Source: Oscillatoriales cyanobacterium
GTDB taxonomy: Bacteria > Cyanobacteriota > Cyanobacteriia > Cyanobacteriales > Laspinemataceae
Assembly (NCBI GenBank): GCA_011390955.1
Contig: JAABRM010000074.1
Coordinates: 1-33,600 of the forward strand
Direction of reading: 5' to 3'
DNA: 33,600 nt
Positions within the stretch are counted from its first letter, which is position 1; every line of letters starts with the position of its first letter. The notes beneath the pieces were generated by a model, which was given only the letters and a program-made list of their open reading frames with translations, was not told the DNA's origin and did not search any database. The position numbers and the translations under genes are program-made. This document shows, piece by piece, positions 1 to 6,946 of this stretch.

Positions 1-527
1 ATTATGAAGTCCAAAAAAACCTGTCATTCCCGCTATGAAGGACAAAAAACCTGTCATTCCCGCGAAGGCGGGAATCCAGAAAACCTCTGTAATTCATTAT
101 GAAGGACAAAAAACCTGTCATTCCCGCTATGAAGGACAAAAAACCTGTCATTCCCGCGAAGGCGGGAATCCAGAAAACCTCTGTAATTCATTATGAAGGA
201 CAAAAAACCTGTCATTCCCGCGAAGGAATCCAGAAAACCTCTGTAATTCATTATGAAGTCCAAAAAAACCTGTCATTCCCGCTATGAAGGACAAAAAACC
301 TGTCATTCCCGCGAAGGCGGGAATCCAGAAAACCTCTGTAATTCATTATGAAGGACAAAAAACCTGTCATTCCCGCGAAGGAATCCAGAAAACCTCTGTA
401 ATTCATTATGAAGTCCAAAAAAACCTGTCATTCCCGCGAGGGAATCCAGAAAACCTCTGTAATTCATTATGAAGTCCAAAAAAACCTGTCATTCCCGCGA
501 AGGCGGGAATCCAGAAAACCTCTGTAA
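1..527. repeat. Tandem array of ~64-bp units with dRS3-like core
   Basis: The start CCTGTCATTCCCGC recurs ten times. A full unit is about 64 bp and contains the palindrome TTCCCGCGAAGGCGGGAA, followed by ATCCAGAAAACCTCTGTAATTC and an AT-rich tail ending in a run of A. Three shortened forms occur: 30-bp units where CCCGC is joined directly to TATGAAGG (near 20, 113 and 269), units lacking GCGG in the palindrome (near 207 and 363), and one reading CCCGCGAGGGAATCC (near 424). The left end lies outside the window. The core fits ATTCCC-N8-GGGAAT, known as the dRS3 repeat of Neisseria. Short open frames across it are repeat-derived and are not called as genes. Confidence 0.9.
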
Positions 528-649
528 TTTAAACAATAACCGCTATAAATGAATCAAAAAATGAAGCAAATTAATCTTTAATCGCCGCTATAGCAATGTT
601 GATGATTGTCAATGGATTCCTGAGTTAAGATTACTCCATATTTTTGAGA
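528..649. other. Short AT-rich spacer
   Basis: AT-rich sequence between the repeat array and the end of the NB-ARC gene. No gene, clear terminator or further repeat unit is visible. Confidence 0.5.
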
Positions 650-2047
650 TTAATCATTCTGAGTAAAATAATTTAAATTTTTCCCACAACTTCTCACATA
701 TTCCCGAAAAACGGGAGACAAATTAAACCGGACTTTTTCCCCGGTAATTTTCCTGACTAAATACCGTTTTTGCAAAGATTGCAACCCCTGAATCAAGTCC
801 ATTGAGGAGAAGTCTAAAGCTTGAATTAAATCTTCTCTGGTGACAGGTTGGTCAAATTTACTCAAGGCTAAAACAAGTTGCTGTTCTATGGGGGATAATC
901 GGTTGAATAATTGCGGCAAAGGCATATCCTGAGTAATCAATAAGTGATTTTCCCCTAAAAAGTCAGCCACCTGACCATCAAAAATATTTTTAATTAAACC
1001 CACCACATTTTTTAAATAAACCGGATTTCCTTCATATAACTTGATTAGGTTTAACCAACTTTCCTCACCTTTTAACCCTGTACCTTTCAGCAGTTCCACA
1101 TCATTTAAACCGGGTAAGTCTAAAGACTTAATCGGATATAATTCCCGATCCAAACAGTCCATTTCGGCACATTGTTCTTGACTGATTAAAATCAGGGTGC
1201 TTTGATGTTCAATTTCGGCGATGAGTTTGAAAAAGTTTTGATAATCTTGATATTTTGGTTGATATTGTCCGGCAAATTCCCCCGGCAAAAAGATATTTTG
1301 CACGTCATCTAGGACAATTAAACATTTTTTCTCTGTGAGTAGATCCAATAGTTGTTTTAACTGTTCGTCAATGGTTGCTTTTGCTTCTACTTGGCAAAGT
1401 TGCAATAAATCTTGAGTCAGTAATTCTAATGATTTGGGGTATTTTAAGCTTTTCCAGATGATGACTTCAAAGTTGGATAAGGTGCGATCGATCAGCCGCT
1501 TCACGAGAGTGGTTTTGCCAATTCCACTAACTCCTAATACTGAGATTAAACGAGTCTTTTGATTAAATATCCAATCATCCAGGGTTTTCAGTTCAGAGTC
1601 TCTGCTATAAAAATTAATCACTTGCGGCGCCAGGGTTAAATCTAGAAGCGGGGATTTAGATTTAGGGTTGCTATTACTTTTTTTACGATCATTGCTTGGA
1701 CTAGCTTCATTTAGTGCTTGGGGATAAGAAAAATGATTATTATTGCCATATATTTGATTTTGATAAATATTGGAATTTTCTGATGATGCAATATAGATTC
1801 TTTCTATCGTAGAAAGAAAATTAGTTTTTTTTATATTTTCATCCAAAGCTGCTGACAAAAGTTGCCATAATTCAGACCCTACCTCAGCGACATAATTTTT
1901 ACTCACATGGCATTTCTGGGATATCTCATCATAAGTTTGTCTTTGCCAAGTCCCCTCAACCACAGCCCTTTGAACATCATCTAAATGCTTACCAGTGTGT
2001 TCAACAACGAGGCGATCTACGAATTGTAACACTTCGTTTACATCCAT
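650..2047 (-). CDS. NB-ARC STAND ATPase with N-terminal helix-turn-helix-like domain
   Basis: Predicted 465-aa cytoplasmic signalling ATPase. Residues 1-75 look like the helical HTH-type domain often found before NB-ARC in cyanobacteria (YDEISQKCHVSKNYVAEVGS). A low-complexity N/S/K linker covers about 85-135. The NB-ARC core starts with the FYSRDSEL box (about 146) and has Walker A GVSGIGKT (172-179), Walker B CLIVLDDV (242-249), a LILIS sensor-like strand, a GNPVYL box resembling GLPL, and a winged-helix-like end. Family members usually continue into WD40 or TPR sensor repeats; this one stops after the winged helix, so it is a short form. The ATG at 2047 is preferred over the in-frame TTG three bases upstream; no strong ribosome site is visible. 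The target is unknown. The family includes regulators and antiphage ATPases. Confidence 0.8.
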   Translation of the reverse strand: MDVNEVLQFVDRLVVEHTGKHLDDVQRAVVEGTWQRQTYDEISQKCHVSKNYVAEVGSELWQLLSAALDENIKKTNFLSTIERIYIASSENSNIYQNQIYGNNNHFSYPQALNEASPSNDRKKSNSNPKSKSPLLDLTLAPQVINFYSRDSELKTLDDWIFNQKTRLISVLGVSGIGKTTLVKRLIDRTLSNFEVIIWKSLKYPKSLELLTQDLLQLCQVEAKATIDEQLKQLLDLLTEKKCLIVLDDVQNIFLPGEFAGQYQPKYQDYQNFFKLIAEIEHQSTLILISQEQCAEMDCLDRELYPIKSLDLPGLNDVELLKGTGLKGEESWLNLIKLYEGNPVYLKNVVGLIKNIFDGQVADFLGENHLLITQDMPLPQLFNRLSPIEQQLVLALSKFDQPVTREDLIQALDFSSMDLIQGLQSLQKRYLVRKITGEKVRFNLSPVFREYVRSCGKNLNYFTQND

Positions 2048-2100
2048 CAAAGCTATACCAGGTAATATTTTCAGCCATTATAGCGTATCTCGATCCTAAC

Positions 2101-2134
2101 TTTTCCGATTTTTTCCGATTTTTTCCGATTTTTT
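2101..2134. repeat. 10-bp tandem repeat (TTTTTTCCGA x3)
   Basis: CCGATTTTTT is repeated three times without change about 55 bp upstream of the NB-ARC start codon, in its probable promoter or 5' UTR. Such a short homogeneous repeat can change length by slippage. Confidence 0.85.
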
Positions 2135-2245
2135 GCTTAACATTTTGTTACAAAAATCCTGTATAAATCATAAATTTTCCAATTGCACTTAGATATTAAT
2201 GTGACTATAGTTAGGTCATAGTTCATACATAAATAGATTTTACTC

Positions 2246-2536
2246 ATGGACAAACTCCAAAAAATTTACAACCTAGTCTTAATGTCTCCAACATTAAGAG
2301 AGCAATTTTCTCAAATTGATAATCCTCAAGACGCAATTGATACTCTGGTCAAGATTGCCCAAGACAATCAAATTGATTTAGATAGTAACGACCTTGATTT
2401 TGTAATTTCTGCATCAAAAAGCGGATACGATCAAAATCATTTGAACTTGGATGCTGTGCGATGGGGCTTATTTAGCTTAATTCGAGTGGCTTGTGTATCA
2501 GCACAACGTAAAACTAAAGAATTAGTAGAAGTTTAA
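2246..2536 (+). CDS. Small protein with Nif11-like N-terminal domain
   Basis: A 96-aa protein. The first ~60 residues have the pattern of the Nif11 / nitrile-hydratase-leader fold: a leading helix (MDKLQKIYNLVLMSP), a TLREQF motif, then DAIDTLVKIAQDNQIDLDSNDL and a terminal helix. Nif11-like proteins are either stand-alone or long leaders of ribosomal natural products. Here there is no Gly-Gly cleavage site and no Cys/Ser/Thr-rich core; the C-terminus is a plain basic/acidic tail (AQRKTKELVEV), so a natural-product precursor role is not supported. A Coq4-family gene follows on the same strand, and a decayed copy of that gene's 5' end sits between them. No clear Shine-Dalgarno sequence is seen. 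The family call is tentative. Confidence 0.5.
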   Translation: MDKLQKIYNLVLMSPTLREQFSQIDNPQDAIDTLVKIAQDNQIDLDSNDLDFVISASKSGYDQNHLNLDAVRWGLFSLIRVACVSAQRKTKELVEV

Positions 2537-2539
2537 TTG

Positions 2540-2676
2540 ATCATTTCCCTAATGAATCTTCACAACACCCAATAAATTATCAAATCTATAGATTTTACTA
2601 TAAGTTTTACGGGTCTAAATGAAATTGATGTAAATACATTCAGTTCATTACTAGCAGATTCATTAGGGGATTTTTT
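2540..2676 (+). pseudogene. Decayed duplicate of the 5' end of the Coq4-like gene
   Basis: About 137 bp align colinearly, nearly without gaps, with the first ~140 bp of the gene at 2827. Shared blocks include CTAATGAATCTTC and GAAATTGATGTAAATACATT, and the weaker spacer between them also lines up. The start codon is ATC instead of ATG, the ribosome site is gone and stop codons interrupt the frame, so it is not translated. It is best read as a partial tandem duplication that has decayed. Confidence 0.8.
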
Positions 2677-2826
2677 TCAACTATAAGCTTATCTTATATC
2701 GCACTAATATAATTTTTTTCATTCAATTGTCTACTTTTTTTGATTAGTTTAATTTTTTTTGATCGTTAATTTTAAATTAGTTTGTCATATCTTTCAATAA
2801 ATACCAAATTTGTGGAGGCTTAATTT

Positions 2827-3342
2827 ATGATTTCTCTAATGAATCTTCCAACCAACTCAGACACTATAAAAGCTCTACACGAGTTTACTATGGGTCTTAC
2901 AGGTGGTAATGAAATTGATGTAAATACATTAATTTCATTACCATATGATTCATTGGGTAAAATTCTTTATGAACATTATTTAAGTAATCCATTAATACCT
3001 CATCCAAACGATAAAAATGGCTTCCCGGCACGATACATTTTAGTCCATGATTTACATCATATATTGATTGGTAGCAGTGTTGACGATCAAGGAGAAGCTG
3101 AGGTCATGGCATTTGAGTGTGGCTTATTGGCACAAAAAAAATCAGAACTTTGTATTCTTCCTTTTATAAGTCAACTATTAGAATCATTCTCTCATCAGCG
3201 CGATCTCAACTTTATTAAAATTGCTAGTTCGTTTGATATTGGCTTGAAAGTTAAAGGTGACTTATTTGAATCTTGGGAATTTGAAACTGATTTGTGTTTA
3301 TCACTGGAAACTGTAAGAAAAAAATATAGTATATGTGGATAA
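2827..3342 (+). CDS. Coq4-family protein
   Basis: A 171-aa soluble protein with the metal-binding signature of the Coq4 family, HDxxH-x11-E, seen as HDLHH (about residues 76-80) followed 11 residues later by the E of QGEAEV. Upstream, the segment PYDSLGKILYEHYLSNPLIP matches the usual lead-in. In eukaryotes and proteobacteria Coq4 is needed for ubiquinone synthesis. Cyanobacteria make plastoquinone instead, so the role here is unknown; lipid or quinone handling is only an inference. The protein is short for the family. GGAGG lies 8 bp before the ATG and fixes the start. A perfect 36-bp palindrome lies 120 bp downstream. Confidence 0.75.
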   Translation: MISLMNLPTNSDTIKALHEFTMGLTGGNEIDVNTLISLPYDSLGKILYEHYLSNPLIPHPNDKNGFPARYILVHDLHHILIGSSVDDQGEAEVMAFECGLLAQKKSELCILPFISQLLESFSHQRDLNFIKIASSFDIGLKVKGDLFESWEFETDLCLSLETVRKKYSICG

Positions 3343-3461
3343 GTATCTATAGGAGGCGTCAACCCAAAAAAATATCTGCTTAATGATTAAACTAAATAAA
3401 ATTTTGACGTACTCAAACACATCTCATTTTCTCCCAATTGATTGATATTGATTTAATAAAT

Positions 3462-3497
3462 AGTTACCAATGATAAAAATTTTTATCATTGGTAACT
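3462..3497. terminator. Perfect 36-bp palindrome, possible bidirectional terminator
   Basis: AGTTACCAATGATAAAAA is followed directly by its exact reverse complement, giving 18-bp arms with no spacer. It lies between the convergent Coq4-like gene and the RelE pseudogene, where a two-way terminator would be expected. The centre is AAAAATTTTT, so the RNA hairpin would have an A/U top. No separate T-run follows, and a protein-binding site is the alternative. Confidence 0.5.
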
Positions 3498-3533
3498 TTC
3501 GACTTGTTTAGCGAATCTTTCTACTTGCAGTAT

Positions 3534-3898
3534 TTATAAGTTTTGATAAACTTCATCATCATTCCGCTTGCCAATTCTAAATATTCTAACCCGATCCTCT
3601 TCAACGGTGTATAAGATTCGATATTCACCTTGATCGACTCGATAACCTCCTTCATACCCCTTTAACTTTTTACAGTCTTGAGGAAAGGGATTATCTTGTA
3701 AAGTAAATATTTTAGGACTTACGCAACGACTCTATATCTAGTGTCTTGGTGCGTTACGCTTCGCTAACACACCCTACGAATAGCGTTTATGCGTAAGTCC
3801 TATATTTTAAAAACAATCTGTTTAATGAACTTAGGTTGAAAATCTTTTAAACTTTTTCTAGCAGAAGGTTCAATCATCAAAGAATATTCCTTACTCAT
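3534..3898 (-). pseudogene. RelE/ParE-type toxin gene split by a MITE
   Basis: Read from 3898, the frame gives 32 residues starting MSKEYSLMIEPSARKSLKDF and then meets TAG at the edge of an 88-bp insertion (3714-3801). Beyond the insertion the rest of the toxin continues to a TAA at 3534, including GYEGGYRVDQGEYRILYTV and RIFRIGKRNDDEVYQNL. Removing the insertion and one copy of the 7-bp duplication restores an unbroken ~90-aa RelE-superfamily mRNA interferase. Its start overlaps the end of the antitoxin gene by 8 bp (ATGAGTAA), the usual translational coupling. The two halves look otherwise undamaged, so the disruption seems recent. Confidence 0.9.
3714..3801. mobile_element. 88-bp MITE with 12-bp terminal inverted repeats
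   Basis: The ends are AGGACTTACGCA and TGCGTAAGTCCT, exact inverted repeats. Immediate flanks are ATATTTT on both sides (3707-3713 and 3802-3808), a 7-bp target-site duplication. There is no coding capacity, so it must have been moved by a transposase encoded elsewhere. Its interior contains the TAACGCAC...GTAGGGTGTGTTAG motif also found in the tandem element at 27279-27449. Confidence 0.9.
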
Positions 3899-4181
3899 CG
3901 TCATCTCCAGAGGTTAAATCGTCAACCGTGAGTCCTAATTCCTCCAAAAACCGATCAAAAGTCACACTGGGTTGACCTTTGCTTGCTTCTACAGCTTGCC
4001 GCAATAATTCAGAGTCTCTCACATCTTCTAAAGCTTCTAAATTTTGCAAATCCGCATAATTGATAATCGCGACTTTCCCTTGACCCGCTCTTTCAATAAT
4101 AATTCGTTCCCCTTCAGTTTCGGCTTTCTTAAGCAATGCTAAAATTTCATTAGCATTCGTCGTTTCATTCACTTTAATCAT
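3891..4181 (-). CDS. Phd/YefM-family antitoxin
   Basis: A 96-aa antitoxin starting MIKVNETTNANEILALLKKA. The N-terminal part has the Phd/YefM DNA-binding fold pattern (GERIIIERAGQGKVAIINYADLQ without its last residue is typical of the family), and the acidic tail (LTVDDLTSGDDDE) is the usual toxin-neutralising end. The ATG at 4181 has GGAGG at a good distance; an open frame extends further upstream to 4241 but without a ribosome site. It overlaps the RelE toxin start by 8 bp. Because that toxin is split by a MITE, the antitoxin is now an orphan. Such antitoxins normally repress their own promoter. Confidence 0.85.
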   Translation of the reverse strand: MIKVNETTNANEILALLKKAETEGERIIIERAGQGKVAIINYADLQNLEALEDVRDSELLRQAVEASKGQPSVTFDRFLEELGLTVDDLTSGDDDE

Positions 4182-4370
4182 TAGTGTTTTCCTCCATAGT
4201 AACAGTGAAACGTTTGAGAATAGGTAAAAGCGCGATCGCACTTAGAAAGTTACTCCACTTTTCCTAAAATTATAGCCGCGATCGCTGCATTCCTGTTTTG
4301 TCAAGACGGCTTTTTGCATAAAGCCCCTACAAGATGCAAATATGGGATGCTTATATAGCGATCGCTAATT

Positions 4371-4739
4371 TCAGTCTTTCGGAATCGGCAGATGAATAAT
4401 TTGGTCTTGATATTCCGTTTCAAAAGAACATTCTGCAATCAATATGAGTTCATCTAAGGTTTCTCCGATACTCATCCCAGTATTTAGAATAAAAATTCCA
4501 GGGATGTGACGGTTTTCCTTTAAATGGTCTATTAAATGAACTGGCATAGAGGTACGATTATTCGTCACCAGAATAAAATTATTCACCTCACACCAAATTA
4601 AAATATCTGGATCTAAGGTTCCTTTTAACGGGGTACTGGGTTCTCCAACTGCCCAGACCACTAAATCCGGTTTTCGTCTTCTTAATTGCTTAAAATAAAC
4701 CGGATCTACATTTTCATCCATAAGGTACTTCAAAGTCAT
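4371..4739 (-). CDS. DUF5615 PIN-like protein, probable toxin
   Basis: A 122-aa protein with the DUF5615 pattern: an N-terminal LMDENV acidic motif, a central DPDILIWCEVNNFILVTNN segment, and a final acidic/hydrophobic region. DUF5615 proteins are PIN-like nucleases and are usually the partner of a DUF433 protein in predicted type II toxin-antitoxin modules. That arrangement is present here: its ATG overlaps the DUF433 stop by 4 bp (ATGA). No truncation is seen. RNase activity is inferred from the fold family only. Confidence 0.8.
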   Translation of the reverse strand: MTLKYLMDENVDPVYFKQLRRRKPDLVVWAVGEPSTPLKGTLDPDILIWCEVNNFILVTNNRTSMPVHLIDHLKENRHIPGIFILNTGMSIGETLDELILIAECSFETEYQDQIIHLPIPKD

Positions 4740-5074
4740 AGACTTAGGGATTTTTGTTCCGCAGATCGTTCCGCTTTAATTTTCATCAACTTCTGCACCA
4801 CTGGGGAAGGATTTTTATGTTGTTCTTCTCGCATCTTTCTGCCCCACTCCAACCAATCAGCCATATATTGACTGACTGATTCTCGTTCGTGTAAATAATA
4901 CAAAATTGTGGCATAAACTTGTTCCAGGGTTAAAGAGGAATAAGTTTGGGCAATTTCTTCAGGAGTTCTGGATTTATAAATAAAATCATAAAGGATGGTT
5001 TCAATTCCCACCCTGGTGCCTTTCAGTCGAATATCATTCTGAGCCAAAAAGTTAAAATAGTCTGTCAATTGCAT
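4736..5074 (-). CDS. DUF433 protein, probable antitoxin
   Basis: A 112-aa protein starting MQLTDYFNFLAQNDIRLKGT. It has the DUF433 signature: the IRLKGTRVGIETILYDFI strand/helix, the TPEEIAQTYSSLTLEQVYA winged-helix-like segment, and a helical C-terminal extension (YYLHERESVSQYM onward). DUF433 proteins are predicted DNA-binding antitoxins for DUF5615. The frame is open from an ATG at 5089; the ATG at 5074 is preferred because GGGAG lies upstream of it and the homologous region begins there. It overlaps the DUF5615 start by 4 bp. Confidence 0.78.
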   Translation of the reverse strand: MQLTDYFNFLAQNDIRLKGTRVGIETILYDFIYKSRTPEEIAQTYSSLTLEQVYATILYYLHERESVSQYMADWLEWGRKMREEQHKNPSPVVQKLMKIKAERSAEQKSLSL

Positions 5075-5092
5075 GATCGAGTCTCCCATCAG

Positions 5093-5287
5093 TCAAAAAC
5101 TGATTTGTAATCCAAATTTTGCTCTAACTTGTTCAACAGACATGACTCTTCCGGCTTCCCGATCGCGTAAGCCTGATTCAATGGCCTGCCTAACATAGAT
5201 TTCGTACATTAAATCATCCCAGGTTGAATTATCAGGCAATTTGTCAATTAATCGTCGGGCTGCTTCTTTAATGTTTGTTGTTTCCAT
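5093..5287 (-). CDS. Small antitoxin-like protein, apparently orphan
   Basis: A 64-aa protein of the small acidic/helical type (LIDKLPDNSTWDDLMYEIYV...AGRVMSVEQVRAKFG). Proteins of this pattern in cyanobacteria usually precede a RelE/ParE toxin and are taken to be antitoxins. Here it is followed instead by the DUF433/DUF5615 pair, 3 to 18 bp downstream depending on the DUF433 start, so it may be a third component or a leftover from another module. Its upstream region contains a 39-bp sequence identical to that upstream of vapB. No RelE/ParE partner is seen next to it. Confidence 0.6.
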   Translation of the reverse strand: METTNIKEAARRLIDKLPDNSTWDDLMYEIYVRQAIESGLRDREAGRVMSVEQVRAKFGLQISF

Positions 5288-5324
5288 GACATTGGCGATC
5301 GCTCACTTCTGTTAAATATTATAT
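5286..5324 (-). promoter_or_regulatory. 39-bp element shared with the vapB upstream region; contains TATAAT
   Basis: These 39 bp are identical to 6908-6946, and weaker similarity continues to about 5342. On the minus strand the element reads ATATAATATTTAACAG, carrying a consensus -10 box TATAAT about 25-30 bp before the start codon, and contains a HIP1 octamer. No good -35 is evident. It is either a shared promoter/operator or the edge of a segmental duplication. Confidence 0.6.
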
Positions 5325-5361
5325 CGCGGTTATGGCAGCACTGGCCAACTCCCAAAACTTT

Positions 5362-6102
5362 CTAAGTTTCTGGTAACTCCCATTCCATAATTTCTCTTAA
5401 AAGAGAAATCGCTTCTTCATCGCTTACTTTTGGCAACCGATTCGTAAAATAATTCTCAGTAATTCCTAGATTTGCAGCGTGGGCTGGATCCATGCCATCC
5501 AGATATTGAGGCCAATCGGTGACAAAAAACCAATCTCGATCCCAAAAAATTATATCTGCTAGACAATCGACGGCAAAGTCCCAATCCCTCATATCCGTTG
5601 ACTTATATTTTTGCTCGTAAAATAAGTTAACGGAATCTTCTCGATCGTATTCTTCCTCGTCATCTTCCTCATATTCAAGTAAATCGGGCAAAATCATTTT
5701 TTCAAAAGCATCCCAAGCGATTTTTCGATAAAAATAAGCATACTCCTCAGAGTTAGGTTCATTTCCTCGCTCTAACCAATCCGATTGCTGAGGTATCTCT
5801 TCATAAATCATTTGGGACAAATAAGCAAACGGATAGAAAGCAGCCGCTTCTAAAATATGATCTAATTCAGGCATGGGAACATCGGGCTTTAGTAAAGCTT
5901 TTAGGCAGAAATTTATCAAATAAATTTGTTGATTAAAACTAGCCCGGTGAAAAAAACTATTCCCTGTATTAGCGTAAAGCTGAAAATCTTTGAGGTCATT
6001 GTTATCCCAATCGAATAGAAAAGAATCTTGCAATACTTTTAAATAAAATTCCGCTTCATATCCCGCAAGAACCCGATCGCCTGATTGCATATGCCAAGTC
6101 AT
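5362..6102 (-). CDS. Hypothetical protein, 246 aa
   Basis: Not recognised. It is a soluble, acidic, aromatic-rich protein with no signal peptide or membrane segment. There is a strongly acidic stretch in the middle (LEYEEDDEEEYDRED), several Trp/Asp-rich patches (DMRDWDFAVDCLADIIFWDRDWFF) and a tail ending MEWELPET. A good TTGGAGG site lies about 10 bp before the ATG, supporting expression. It sits alone in a toxin-antitoxin island on the same strand as its neighbours, with no overlap to either. An immunity-type or chaperone-type role is possible but unsupported. Confidence 0.7.
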   Translation of the reverse strand: MTWHMQSGDRVLAGYEAEFYLKVLQDSFLFDWDNNDLKDFQLYANTGNSFFHRASFNQQIYLINFCLKALLKPDVPMPELDHILEAAAFYPFAYLSQMIYEEIPQQSDWLERGNEPNSEEYAYFYRKIAWDAFEKMILPDLLEYEEDDEEEYDREDSVNLFYEQKYKSTDMRDWDFAVDCLADIIFWDRDWFFVTDWPQYLDGMDPAHAANLGITENYFTNRLPKVSDEEAISLLREIMEWELPET

Positions 6103-6245
6103 ATTTAATAGCCTCCAAGTTTTTTAGTGATTTCCTGAAACAAGCATAAACCCATGATTCTTTTAAATTTATCACAAGTTATTCAGGCGATCGCGATCGC
6201 CCAGGTATTTACATTATAACCGGAGTGGCGATTTTCCGATCTAGT

Positions 6246-6420
6246 CCCCCGCCCTGGAAATCATATATAATGAAAGCGATCGCAATTTCCCCTATTAATA
6301 GGTTGAACTTACAACTAGACCCCAAAACTTAATCTTAAGCATTTCCTTGAAGATGGCTGATTTATCCTGACGAGAAAATCGTAAACGATTTGTAGCGGAA
6401 TATATTAATAAACGCGAGCG
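6246..6420. repeat. ~175-bp direct repeat, copy 1
   Basis: Near-identical to 7083-7262. It starts at GCCCTGGAAATCATATATAAT and runs through a long block that is identical from about 6280 to 6385. Copy 2 has an extra ~22-bp internal duplication near its start. The two copies flank the vapB gene and the vapC remnant, and copy 1 supplies the 3' end of the vapC remnant's open frame. Confidence 0.85.
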
Positions 6421-6630
6421 ATCGCCATTGTATAGAGATTTTAGGATCCCTAAGTTCGATCGCCTGCAAAAGCGCGATCGCTTTAAGATCACCAAACGAC
6501 CATTTCGAGCATAAATCTCGTTGAATTTTGCCGTAAATTTAGTCAGATTCCCACGGATTAATTGACGAACCACCAACGCTCCTCTGGGGTGCATTAGTTC
6601 GGACAAAACATTGGTATCAAGTACAATCAT
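6295..6630 (-). pseudogene. vapC: VapC-type PIN toxin reduced to its N-terminus
   Basis: The frame opens MIVLDTNVLSELMHP, the first strand and helix of a VapC/FitB PIN nuclease with the first catalytic Asp (D5). After about residue 15 the resemblance ends; the remaining ~95 residues are basic, carry none of the later PIN acidic residues, and run into the 175-bp repeat, ending KFWGLVVSSTY. Its ATG overlaps the end of vapB by 14 bp, as in intact vapBC operons. The most likely reading is that rearrangement replaced the body of the toxin. RNase activity is not expected. Confidence 0.75.
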
Positions 6631-6898
6631 GTAAATCTTCAAAATTAGGAGGTTCGCGTAAAGAGTCTCTCGCGATCGTCGGCAGTTCAAAATCGCCAAA
6701 CTGGGCAAAACGTTGCTCGATCGCTTTTGCCAAATTTAATGATTCGGGAGAGTTTTCTATTTCGATAGAGTTGTCTGTTAAGAAAGCCCGAAGGATTTCT
6801 TTGGCTTCTTCTTCGATAGAACGCTTATAATATTCTGCCCGCTGTTGCAGGCGATTTTTCAGTGAATCATCAAGATTTTTAATAGTGATATTATTCAT
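6617..6898 (-). CDS. vapB: VapB/FitA-type ribbon-helix-helix antitoxin
   Basis: A 93-aa antitoxin. Residues 1-40 form the ribbon-helix-helix domain of plasmid-stability/FitA-like proteins (MNNITIKNLDDSLKNRLQQR, then RSIEEEAKEILR). The C-terminal part (AKAIEQRFAQFGDFELPTIA) resembles the toxin-binding tail of FitA. It overlaps the PIN remnant downstream by 14 bp. With the toxin broken it is probably an orphan DNA-binding repressor. The 39-bp element with TATAAT lies 10-48 bp upstream. Confidence 0.82.
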   Translation of the reverse strand: MNNITIKNLDDSLKNRLQQRAEYYKRSIEEEAKEILRAFLTDNSIEIENSPESLNLAKAIEQRFAQFGDFELPTIARDSLREPPNFEDLHDCT

Positions 6899-6907
6899 AG
6901 TAGATTA

Positions 6908-6946
6908 ATGACATTGGCGATCGCTCACTTCTGTTAAATATTATAT
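6908..6946 (-). promoter_or_regulatory. 39-bp element upstream of vapB, identical to 5286-5324
   Basis: Second copy of the shared element, with the TATAAT -10-like box on the minus strand. The downstream context differs from copy 1, and an extra TATATAGC repeat follows it. Confidence 0.6.

Noticed and set aside
54-472. Several 60-70 aa open frames in the repeat array
   Set aside because: Their residues repeat with the DNA unit and exist on both strands; they have no ribosome sites.
1-527. CRISPR-like array
   Set aside because: The units are contiguous near-identical repeats without unique spacers of constant length, and no cas gene is nearby.
2246-2536. Natural-product (RiPP) precursor peptide
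   Set aside because: No Gly-Gly cleavage site, no core rich in modifiable residues, and no modification or export genes nearby.
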